This document shows positions 46,568 through 56,661 of a DNA stretch of 64,000 bases, piece by piece. Within the stretch, counting starts at the first letter, position 1. Every line of letters begins with the position of its first letter. The position numbers and the translations under genes are program-made. The notes beneath the pieces were generated by a model. That model had not been told where the DNA came from, searched no databases, and saw only the letters and a program-made list of their open reading frames with translations. Source of the DNA: Blakeslea trispora (Eukaryota > Mucoromycota > Mucoromycetes > Mucorales > Choanephoraceae); NCBI GenBank assembly GCA_025331445.1, contig JAIWNE010000013.1:428383-492382 (forward strand), read 5' to 3'.

Positions 46568-47552
46568 ATGCTCTCTTTATCATTTTTTTTTCTGTATTGT
46601 TTCTGCTGTAGTCATTCCAAGGAATTTTTCAAGAGAAATCACTGATTTTCAGATCAATACTGGAATGGCCGTACCAAGAAAGAACTTGTTGGTGCTTTAA
46701 ATGCGTACTAGCATTGGGTGGTAGCCTTTGATTTATCTTGAGAAATACTCTCAGCATCTTTGCTCGTAAGACTGCGATATGGCAGTTAAAGTCGATTTGA
46801 TGAAATTCTTAAATGGCAAGAGTTTTATTTTTGAGGTCAATAAGGCGAGCATGAAGTTTTTTCTACGACAACATATGAGCAGTAATAAAGAACAAGAGTC
46901 TACTCAGAGCTTTTATTTTTATATACAACATCTTCCCAAGACAACATCACATATTCCTTGATCGACCTTATCAGAGAGCTCCACGAGGCTACTGTCAATC
47001 TCTTCCATTATTCTCAGTTTTTTTTCTCTTCTTCCTCCCAATTTGATCCAACAGACGATGTTGATGAGCTTTCTACAGTTCGCTCGCTATCATTCAATCT
47101 CAAGGAGTCATCTCTATAACATACTTTGGTAATTGGTTTTTACCAAAAAAAAGCCATATTGTCTTTCTTTACAATCTTCATTATCAACTGTATCACTTCA
47201 AAGTTCCACGTAACCATCCTCTTTTGAAGAAAAATCGACATGTTGTTAATAGATTTTAAATAAATTAAACAAGGGTTATCAGCTTACCACTAACGAAATG
47301 ACGGTACTCAGCAATTCCAGCACCATTCGTACCGAGCAAAGGGATATCCACTTCTTTGATACAAGAATGGACTACAATTCCATTTATGAGCTTGCTGGTC
47401 ATTACTTTCAAATTGAGCTTGCTAAAATACAGCAGTCGCTCTATTTAAGGGTTGTTCTCTATATAAGGATGGGTGTTTGAAAAGAATTTATCAATTCAAG
47501 CTCTAAAACCAATTCTATTTAAGGGTAAGATTTTCAAGATTTTTGGCTACCC
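46568..47552. other. Interval with an inverted repeat
   Basis: No gene recognised. TACAGCAGTCGCTCTATTTA at about 47,428 and its near-complement at 47,551-47,573 (two mismatches in 23) form an inverted repeat with a 100-bp spacer. Confidence 0.5.
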
Positions 47553-48320
47553 TTAAACAGAGCGACTACTGTAACAAGACAAAGCACACAAATACTGGAC
47601 ACATCCTTCATAAGGAAGCAGACTGATCCAATGGCGAAGTGTACTCTCTCTCAAAAAATCTGCTTTGTGCTTATCTTTGTTTGATAGCTTGATCGTAGGC
47701 TTGTCCTCACAGAAAAACAAATCTTTGGTTCCAGTTGAATTTGTGAATATAAAATCCAACTTGATATCCTTTTTCCTCAGCATCAACTAAGCCATTCGCT
47801 TTCAATGTCTTGATGGTCTGTGAATGGCATTCTGATCTGTAAAAATTGAATGTTACGAGAATTCTACAGAAAAGGTAGTATTTCTTTACCTTTTTGTTCT
47901 ATATCCACGCTTTGAATTGAAAAGCAAATCGAAAAGATCCCTATAGACATTTATGCGGTACCAATCTTCAAGTATCTCCTCATGGTACAACAGACATCTA
48001 GACAAACAAATCAGCTAACTCAACATCAAGAGCCTTCAAGGCAACACATACAACTTGTGAACTGCTAGCTTCATAAATGACAGCTCGATTTGAGAATCAA
48101 AAAGATCGATCTTATTGGCGACAGCATAAAGTTCATTGTAGCCAGTAAACTCAGAAATGTCCACTAAAATTTTATGTTCTGATGCTGTTAGCTTGGGAAG
48201 CAGCTGCAATCCCGACTCAGTGATAATAGAGTCAACCACATCTTTGCATCTCAATGGTATTGTTTTTGCTTTTCTTGAATACAAAATGGATTTATCATCA
48301 GAGCTTTTGATTTTCATTGA
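47553..48320 (-). pseudogene. Broken gene with a D...ExK-like pattern
   Basis: Reading the minus strand, exon 48,317 to about 48,050 (SKLTASEHKIL-type helices: LPKLTASEHKILVDISEFTG) splices into LCLLYHEEILEDWYRINVYR and FDLLFNSKRGYR. A further exon reads SECHSQTIKTLKANGLVDAE and then needs a frame change to continue as IKLDFIFTNSTGTKDLFFCE followed by DKP and HKADFLREST-LRHWISLLPY. LDFIF followed by CEDKP gives Asp...E-x-K spacing as in PD-(D/E)XK folds, as in the palindrome genes, but the sequences are otherwise dissimilar. The frameshift near 47,785-47,800 suggests a dead copy of a Mucorales-type multicopy family. Function unknown. Confidence 0.45.
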
Positions 48321-49849
48321 TTACGTGTTGCCACAAGAGGGACATTTGCTTCAAGCTTAAGACTTACTAGTAATCAACAACTGCTTCTACTCTGGACTTT
48401 AATAGGGGCGTACCATATTTCGCGGTCCCTCCAAAAGTGGTGTATGACTTCCATCCAATGCAGGAAAGTCTAGTTGTGTAAACTTTGTTTTAGTTTTCTG
48501 CTTTTCAAATATCTTTTGAACTCTTAAATAAATGACTTACCGCATCTTTAAGAAAAGAACAGATAAAAAATAGTCTATTCATTTCAATCAGTACAAGTAA
48601 ATGACAACAGTTATAATAAAATACAAGCCTTTTTCCAAGCAATTTCTCTTTTGCACATCATACAAGTAGCAAGAAGCGTTCAGTGTAATCATCTAATGAA
48701 GCGTTAACAAATAGCTTATAGCCTACTAAGCAGCCTTGTTACCTTTGGATGTAATAGGTTCATTTTAAACAATAACTAGAAAAAAGAAAAGAGGGAAAAA
48801 GAATTTTATCTTCGTTTTTTATAAAGCAGATTGACCACATTATTGATCAATTGCCCTCATTGGTTAATATATTGATTGTCTGTTTATTCTTTGTTGAGCA
48901 ATACAGAAAGACCAAATCCCCACTCTTAGCATGTAAAAAGAAGAGATTGATATCAATTGTTTTTCAGAAATTACTGTTCATTATTCTGCAGTAAAAGAGA
49001 GAACAGGATGATATATTGATGCTCTTGTATCAGTAAAATCAAGTATAAGACAATTAATTGAGCCTATTTAGCCCATAATCATTGCATCCCATGTTATGGC
49101 TATGACAAACTTGAACAGGAGTAGTACATCAAGAGCCTTCTGAGATCATCATTTGTCACCTAAAAAAGCAATTCACTTGAGCGAATAAACCTATTGATTG
49201 CTAACTGGCAACCAATAGCCATAACCCTTAAAGCGATTGGACCTTCCTATGCTTCTCTTCTTTATTATGCTCATTTGAAATAGCCAATAACCACAAACAT
49301 GTTCTTTGAATTGTATACAAGCAACTTCAGTTGATGAGAAATAACTTGAATATGTGCTTGCCGTCTCGAACCTATTCTCTTTTAGCAGTGAGATATAAGT
49401 TGCATCAAGGAGAATAAAAGAAAAAGAAATACTGTGAACTGGTCTCTGTTTAATGACATGCAAGCAAGGAAACCCAGAACGTATAAAATATTTGGGAGGC
49501 CATACTCTATTTTGAAATTGGCTAAGAAAATCAGCACGCACGTAGTGTTTTCCTCCACTTTTGTTCTTTTGAAGACCTCAATAGAGAGGCCAGACCTTAT
49601 AGTAAGGCTTTTATCTTATGATAGAAGCTTCTGTAGCACACCCATAACCATACAGTTGCATCTGAAAATGGTTAATCCTTTTTTTAAAAAAAAAAAGTCT
49701 TGAAATTCTTGAGAACGTTAGTCTTTGTTCCTCTTCTTTTTCATAGCTTCTTTTTTGTACCAAAAGCGGCAAGAACGAGACATCAAACAAAGCCCTGGGC
49801 TTCTCACATATGTGTGTTATAGTGATCTCACATGAGAAGGTGTTTGTTA
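48321..49849. other. AT-rich interval, nothing recognised
   Basis: About 1.5 kb with scattered short ORFs that resemble no family and homopolymer tracts. It may contain further unrecognisable transposon debris, given its neighbours on both sides. Confidence 0.45.
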
Positions 49850-50690
49850 TCTCAGATAGTATGAATTGGTGTGTCGTAAGATTGTAGAATACGCAGGCAT
49901 TGATGGCAAGACTGTAAGAAACACAATGGATGCAAATGAAAACACAGGTGCTCTCACAAAGTACAAATGTACTGCTAGAAAGTTGACATCAGATTACTAG
50001 TTTGATTTGTATAGCAGGATTCATTCGCCACTCATCTTCAGCTTCAAGCCTTTGCAGCAACATTTGGTTGGATAATCAACAGAAAGACCATTATTAGCTA
50101 TCATTTTAGACTGCTCACAAGCCGTCTCTTACAACCTGCCACAATGAAGCTAAAGTTAATTGAGCTCATAGGTACGTCTGCCAAGTCAATGACCAGTGTA
50201 AAGATGTGGTAAAATCCAATGAGGTGCACTTTAAGGTTGAGAACAACGACCATGATGCTCGAGCCATCATTAAGAAAGGGAGCTCGGTGAAAGTACAAAA
50301 ACGCCTTTAGCAGCATCATTAGGGGGAAAGAATTGGTAATGAGTTGAGCTTGATTCTTTGCTGGGGGTTAACCCTTTAGTGATTGTTGAAGGCAATATGA
50401 GCCAGGATGCATACATTGGTACTTTGGCTAAACACTTCCATCCTTGTTTTGAGTCATTGCATGAAAAGCATTTACAATGACTTCACATTTCAAGAAGACG
50501 ATGACAAGTCATCACATAGGTGCCTATGCTCATTGACGGAAGGAGGTTTATAAGATCAGCAGCTTTAAGTACTGGTCTAGACAAAGTCTTCAATTGAACC
50601 CTATCAAGCATGTGTGTTACAACTTGAAAAAGTGTCTATAAGCCAAAAGGCACACAACACAAAGTTGAAGAGTGGAGGCCGCTTATTATG
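49850..50690 (+). mobile_element. Decayed Tc1/mariner-type transposase relict
   Basis: The three frames together retain the order of a Tc1/mariner transposase. An HTH-like GIDGKTVRNTMDANE is followed by PLVIVEGNMSQDAYIGTLAK, then FQEDDDKSSHRC where the family has FQxDNAPxH, and then QSLQLNPIKHVCYNLKKCL, which corresponds to SPDLNPIEHVW..LKK. Stops and frame changes are frequent and the catalytic DD(D/E) residues are only partly discernible, so it is inactive. No terminal repeats were located. Confidence 0.65.
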
Positions 50691-51074
50691 TAGAAATAGT
50701 GCTAGTACAGCTTGATTTCACTGCTGCTTAGATGCCAAGCAGCCATCGACACTAAGGATGGACACAACAGGTATTAGTTACCCGATTTTAAACAATAAAC
50801 ATACGTTTTCTTTTATTTCACGTGCTTTCAAACCTCTTGCTACTTTGACCGTACTAGGAGTGATTGATCTGAGTAACTGTGTGACAAAGCAACCCTCCAG
50901 AAGTAATAAAGATATACAGTGAGGCTAACAATAGAAATCAAATCCTGCAGCATTTAATGATGATGGTGTAAAAGTCACTACAGCTGGCCATTGCTTGCTA
51001 TTTGTGCAAAGTACTTTGGTAAGGAGAACAAAATGAAAGAGCAGTACTTTATCATGAAAAACCCAATAGTTTAT

Positions 51075-51204
51075 AAAGGGGATATAAGGTGTTCTCCATG
51101 AGTCAGATAGAGATTATAAGTGAGTGCATCTTTTTCTATATTTGCCAGAGCTTAATCTCATCGAGCAATTTTGAGCATTAGCTAGACATCAAAAGCTAGC
51201 TATT
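51075..51204 (+). mobile_element. Second DDE transposase relict (Tc1/IS630-type tail)
   Basis: LPELNLIEQF followed by a stop and ALARHQKLA matches the YSPELNPIEQFWA..K tail shared by many Tc1/IS630-type transposases. It differs from the relict at 49,850-50,690, so it comes from another lineage. It directly abuts the start of the duplicated metallothionein segment at 51,205. Confidence 0.5.
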
Positions 51205-51720
51205 GACTCAATGTAGATCAAAATCAACACATTTGCAAAATCAAAACGTTTGACCTGTTACAAAAAGAAATGATGTGTCCTTTTATTGAAAAGAGAGAGA
51301 GGGAGAAAGAGAATATATAAGCCAATCATAGTCTACACCAGTCAAAGAGGATCCCCATTGAAGAGAGAAAGATGGTATAGCCCAATTAGTGCTTGCAGCA
51401 GGTACAAGAAGAGCAGGAAGTGCAAGCGCACTTGGAGGTACATTTGCTGCAAGAAATGAACAAACACACAAGCAAATCAAATTAGCCCACCCAACAGTCA
51501 AATTCTCTCTCTTTTTTGTTGCTCTAAACTTACTTGCAGCAGCCACCGTTGTTTTGCATGTTTGAGATTGGTTGATAAAAAAAAAGTAAAGAATAAAGAA
51601 AAGCCAAAAAAGTGAGCCATAGGTTGAGTTTATATAGATTTCTGATTGTGTCAGATGATTGTTTTCCTTGGTAGCAAAATGGCCTCATATGATACTATCA
51701 TTAGTTGATCACACACACAT
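51205..51720 (-). repeat. 516-bp segmental duplicate, copy B
   Basis: Identical to 46,052-46,567 in every stretch compared. It lies between a transposase relict and the 3' end of the mitochondrial uS7m gene, 97 bp from that gene's stop. The same orientation and lack of divergence point to a very recent copying event or to gene conversion. Confidence 0.95.
51386..51559 (-). CDS. Metallothionein-like Cys-rich peptide, copy B
   Basis: Same two-exon structure and the same 28-residue, nine-Cys product as copy A at 46,233-46,406. The upstream 160 bp is copied too, so both genes may keep the same promoter. A second copy of a metal-binding peptide typically raises dosage under metal stress; that is inference, and a redundant copy is also possible. 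Confidence 0.85.
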
Positions 51721-51816
51721 GTAAAGTATCACTAAACTAAAAAATAATACATTTATTACAAATAAAAAAAGAGAGAACAATGGTGTATATGCGAATAGAG
51801 GCTATGGAAAAGAGTT

Positions 51817-52356
51817 TTATCGTTGTGTGTTGTAAGAAACTTGAGCATTAGCACGGTTAGCCAAAGCCTGCTTATGCACTTGTGCCTTCTTCTGTAAGAC
51901 ACTACTGGTGCCTTGAGAGACATCAAACACTTCTGCAGCAAATCTCTCTTCAAATGACTTTTCTCCACGCTTTTTAGAGGCATCCAACATCCAAACAATA
52001 GCACGACGACGACGTTGACGATCTCTTAAGGCTGTGGGTACATGAACAACTTTAGATCCCTTCTTTGTAGAAGAGAGCTTCAATAAGGGTGATGCTGTTT
52101 CGATAGCTTCGTAAAGAACATTGTAGGGATTTAATTCGGAACCGATTTTCTTTGAGAGTTGTTCCATACTGTCCGAGATTAAACGTTGTGCTCTAGCTTT
52201 CTTACCATCACGCATGAGTGTGTTGACCAGTTGACTGACGACTTCATTGTTGGGAACAGAAGTCACGTTGGTAGTCAGATTGCGTGCAGTGGGTTGGAAT
52301 CGGCTGCTTAAAGAAGCGCCGTTTTGGCGAAGTGCCTGTAATATAATGCTTGACAT
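51817..52356 (-). CDS. RSM7: Mitochondrial ribosomal protein uS7m
   Basis: A single-exon gene of 179 residues. The N-terminal ~30 residues (MSSIILQALRQNGASLSSRF) are Arg/Ser-rich and amphipathic, as in a mitochondrial targeting sequence. The uS7 domain follows: LVNTLMRDGKKARAQRLISD, NPYNVLYEAIETASPLL, VHVPTALRDRQRRRRAIVWM and FEERFAAEVFDVSQG, then KKAQVHKQALANRA at the C-terminus. uS7 binds the 3' domain of small-subunit rRNA and lines the exit site. Length matches bacterial and mitochondrial S7 proteins. The start at 52,356 is the first ATG and gives the targeting peptide. Confidence 0.93.
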   Translation of the reverse strand: MSSIILQALRQNGASLSSRFQPTARNLTTNVTSVPNNEVVSQLVNTLMRDGKKARAQRLISDSMEQLSKKIGSELNPYNVLYEAIETASPLLKLSSTKKGSKVVHVPTALRDRQRRRRAIVWMLDASKKRGEKSFEERFAAEVFDVSQGTSSVLQKKAQVHKQALANRANAQVSYNTQR

Positions 52357-52479
52357 GCTGAGCTGGGGGAGTGGTTTAAGGTGAAGTGACCAAAAAAAAA
52401 AAACTGAACCTGGGTAAGAAGGGTTACGGCCGGGAAGTTTAAAGTTGATACGATTTTAGCAGTCATACCTTGCTACATT

Positions 52480-53270
52480 AAAACTTTTTTTTTATTACTT
52501 GACCCAGTTATCATTGCTTCACTTGCAACCAAGACATGGCTTCCTTGTACAAAAGATTGCTATTTTATTGTTGAGTTTAGGTGTTGGAGCGAACGACAGT
52601 TTTTCGAGAAAACAGGAGGATTTCGAAAAACAAAAGAGTCATGCAAGAAACAGCAATTGTAAAAGCAGACAGTTTATCATGCCCACTTACACCACAGCCA
52701 TTCCTAATGGATGGATAATCATTACAAGCTCAAGAAGACAGTAGACACAAGTCTGAGAAATATTGTTTTTTCTTCTTGTTGGTGATGCTGAATTTTGTGT
52801 ATTAAGTATAATTAGTTTTGGTGTGATAATGCTACTTTTGCTTCCTTTGGTTGAGGGTTGTTTTGCTTCAAAAATCATCAGCTTGTGTCTGTAATGGAAG
52901 TCTTTGCTTGCAAAATCAACTTTCTTTAGTTGAGACTATCTTTGCTTTAGTCAATGGTTGAAAGCTAGTCTTGGGTTTATCAGTTAGAGTAGAGAACAGA
53001 TTATGCAATTTCAGCTGGATAAATGTATCTGTTGAGTGTTTAGGTACTGACAATGTTTAGGATTCGGATGCAGATAAGCATCTCTGGATTTGAAGATAGC
53101 ACCCTTCTCATTGACATTGACCTTTTGGACAATACTGAGAGTCTTTTCAACTTTGCTCTTTGCAGACATACCAACTACTTTGCGCTGGATAAACAGCTTA
53201 AATGTTTCCACGAGCTGCAGATCCCAACAGGAAAGAAGCTTAGTGTTAACTGGCCACGAATACAAAATAA
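52480..53270 (-). pseudogene. Dead Fanzor-like copy
   Basis: Reading the minus strand from 53,270, the segments VEKTLSIVQKVNVNEKGAIF, LKLHNLFSTLTDKP, NISQTCVYC and NGCGVSGHDKLSAF match the Fanzor-like gene at 7,874-10,165 in the same order. The RuvC-I segment holding the catalytic Asp is deleted, most of the region between RuvC-I and II is lost, the zinc ribbon is cut short, and stops and frame changes occur throughout. The RuvC-III-like HDKLSAF and the sequence up to about the stop codon remain (CTTTTGTACAAG near 52,550). It proves that the family has been copied within this genome. Confidence 0.75.
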
Positions 53271-53299
53271 AGAGCAAAGCGAGTTTAGGTTCATATCCT

Positions 53300-54178
53300 G
53301 ATGAATAAGCACTGATGTTATGTTATTGTTGTCAATTATACTGAGAATATGACACTTGCATTCTAAAAAAAAAGATTCCTTTTCTCAGACCAAACCCATC
53401 ACTCAATTCACTCTTATAAACACTCTTGATTGAAACTAGAATAGATAAAATTCTTGCTTGAATTATCCATCCTTTGACTTCATTCATTTTGTTCGCAGCT
53501 GTATCATCTAGAAGTTCCAGTGTGTCTGATTGGGTTACTAGCTACGTTTGGCAAGTTTAATCAATCGTGTGCAGCTTGCTTATGCTATTGACTTGGGATT
53601 TTTCAAGGACTGCTAAAAATCTTTTGATTGAAAAAAGGAAAAAAAAAGTGGAGCAGATAACTCCGCTTGAGCTACAAAGTTGCAAGCGATAAGACAATGA
53701 CTGTCTTCAACCTAAAGAACACAAAGAGAGCAGAGCAGATTAGAGTAGAGATACTAGACTGGGATAAGCGGGCTATTTGGTTTGTTAGATTTGTTTATTC
53801 TAACAAGTATATGATTTTCCCTATAAACTGAAGAAAGAAGGGGAGCAAACTTGTACAGCCAATTAGAACACAAATAAAAAAAAATCAAATTGTTGCATTG
53901 TATTTATCCTTTGACAGGTCCACGTGCAAAAGGGAAAGACTCTCTTGTTTCTTTATCAAATCAAAAGAGTGTTAAAAGAACAGCCAATGGAACTAAAGCA
54001 TGCTGAGTTGATTTGTTAGGCTGGACTCAACCAATCATGGCATATTAATATTATTTTGATTTTTTTTTTATTATTTATTTTTCTTTCTTTTTTTTCTCTC
54101 TTATCTTACCCACACATAAATTTCTCTTGATTATCCAAACACTCATTCTTAACACACACACACACATTTAAATACACA
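53300..54178. other. IP6K upstream region
   Basis: No gene. The last 120 bp before the kinase start is T/C-rich with a CA repeat (ACACACACACACA near 54,155), resembling a promoter and 5' UTR. Confidence 0.5.
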
Positions 54179-56239
54179 ATGCAACCTAAAGAATGTCATA
54201 TCTCAGACTGTGAAGATAACATGAATGATGATGAGAGTGAATGGGATGCTGCTTATGAAAGCAGTTCAGAAAATGAAGAGTCAATAGAAGACGATTTACA
54301 GCACTATTTTGATCCAACCAAAATCACTACCTCCCTTCCTCTCTTGCCCTTCAAGAATCAGGTAGGAGGACACGCGTCCTTCTTTCGATTCTCTAAAAAG
54401 GCTATCTGTAAGCCCGTATCAGCAAAAGAACAAGAGTTCTATGAAGATATCGATACACACCACCATGAATTGTTGCCTTTTACTTCACAGTACATTGGTG
54501 TCCTCAATGTGACTTATCGACCACCAGTACCTGAAGTACTGTTTGAGAAGAACAAGCACCTCTTGAGAGACTATCGTGCAGCTTGTCAGGATCGGCGTCA
54601 TAAGCCAATCAAGAAATTTCAACAACAGGTCCTGAGAGAAGTCTTTTCACCTGAAGCACTTAAAGAAAGACTTGTTCTGGCAGAAGACTGGAAAAGGCGT
54701 AATTACTTGTTGGATCATGACAACAATCCACCCAAACCAAAAGCACCTTCCTACAACAATAACACCAGTACGTTACCTAATGATGCAGTTGATTCTCACC
54801 GTGGTAAAATCTGTGCGACGTCCGATCACCCGAGTCAAAGCGTGATAAAGGCACATAGCTATTCATCTGATAAGAAAGACGATTTTTCCTGGACCAACAC
54901 AAATGTCATTGCGGAAGGTGGCCGGTCAGTACCGATCATGACCACCAACGGATTAGGCTTCAGTCCAATCAATAAAGACCTGGACTACTTTACAGATGAT
55001 GACGATAGCTCGCTCAACAATTCAATTGAGCAGGTCACGCTTGAAAGACCGCCCACTATCTTCTCAACAGCCTCTTCACCCAACATCAAGCATCACCGCC
55101 ATGTCGAACTATTGCCAGAGATTCAACATGACTTGATTGGTCTAAAAGACGAAAATGACCCTATTGTGGTGATAGATGAAGATGAAGATCCTACCATTAT
55201 CTTTAGCATGGACGACTTTGACATTGACAACAAGAACGAACTCTCACTTGCTCGTACTCACCATCACCATCCTTTTCGTCGACATAACATCAAGCAAAAT
55301 AAAGTGGTGCCTATCCTCAAAGTGGATTCTTCTAGTCTTAATAGTGCTGTCATCTCTACAAACCAACAACAGCCAACAGAGGGTGTTACATCAGAGAATC
55401 CATGGTCTCTTCAGATTTATAATCGTGATATGCAGCGTATGCGTAATAACAGGCAAGATGAGATTCAGAAATATATTCTGATTGAAGATCTCACAGATGG
55501 TGTCAAATACCCTTGTGTCTTGGACCTTAAAATGGGTACACGGCAATATGGCGTTTATGCGACACGAGAGAAAATGAAAAGCCAGACGACTAAATGTGAA
55601 AAATCCACTAGCAAAGTGCTTGGCGTACGTGTATGTGGAATGCAGGTACAGTGTAATTTATTGGGTTATTTGGATCGATAGATAGACTCAACCTACACAT
55701 TCTTTTTCCTTTTAAAAAAGGTCTACAAGAATGATTTGAATGAATTTATTTTTCAAGACAAGTACTATGGTCGAACACTTACACCTGCCACTTTTCGAGA
55801 TACATTAGAGGCTTATCTGGATAATGGGCATGGCTGTCAAATTCATCATATACCTGTGATTGTTAGAAAACTAAGGAGATTGGCACGTATCATCAAGACA
55901 ATGGACGATTATCGATTTTATGCCTCCTCTTTACTTATGATTTATGATGGTGATCTTGCTAGTACGCGTAAGATAGATGTACGCATCATTGATTTTGCTA
56001 ACTGTGTTACAGCAGAAGATGTGCGTTATCGTCAACAAAAATTCACATACCCTCCCAGACATAAAGGACCTGATAATGGTTATCTGCTGGGCTTAAAGAC
56101 ATTGATTCTTTGCTTTGAATGGATACACAAGAAACATGGTGGATTGGCGCAAGATTTATATGTGCAGGAGAGTGATGATGTATTTCATGATATTTATGAA
56201 TCAGCTAACGATGAAGCACTCACTGCTCTTTTAGCCTAA
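54179..56239 (+). CDS. KCS1: Inositol hexakisphosphate kinase (KCS1-like)
   Basis: Two exons (54,179-55,645 and 55,721-56,239). After an acidic N-terminus come [20 protein letters not shown] and [15 protein letters not shown], the IP6K nucleotide-binding start. A long Ser/Asp/His-rich insert follows. The kinase core has [20 protein letters not shown] (PxxxDxKxG inositol-binding motif), [33 protein letters not shown] and IDFANC. IP6 kinases make 5-diphosphoinositol pentakisphosphate (5-IP7), which in fungi controls phosphate homeostasis and other processes. Length (about 660 residues) is shorter than yeast Kcs1, mainly in the N-terminal part. All catalytic motifs are present. Confidence 0.93.
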
Positions 56240-56661
56240 AGCTCCTCCTGTTCTGTATCCTCCCTCTCTCTATATATATTTTCTAACTTTAGCATACATC
56301 ATTCTCCATTGTAAATTACTGTACACTTTACACTTTATTTATTCTATTCTCTCTCTCTTTTCTTGTAGATACGTTTTGTAAATAATAATACAGTACTAAA
56401 CAAAACAAAAAGACACACAAAAGACATCATTTATTCCCCCTCTTTAAAATAGTAATAAAATCTCTTTTTGCTATTCGATATAGAAGAAAGGACAAGCCTT
56501 AAACAGGTTTACCATTTGAATGATAAAAGGACAAATATCTGTGGGTTGTTTCTATAGCAACAAACTTGATTGGCATTCGTGTGATTGGATATTCTTTATA
56601 AACAAATACTATATGATATTATTTTATTATGAATTCAATAGAAACTCATTCTTTTTTTTTT
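56240..56661. other. KCS1-SEC27 convergent intergenic region
   Basis: Both flanking genes end here (tail to tail). AATAAAA-like and T-rich sequences are present, as expected for two 3' ends. Nothing else seen. Confidence 0.5.

Noticed and set aside
53053..53301. Plus-strand ORFs at 53,053 and 53,090
   Set aside because: They run opposite to the dead Fanzor-like copy, whose minus-strand homology explains the sequence.
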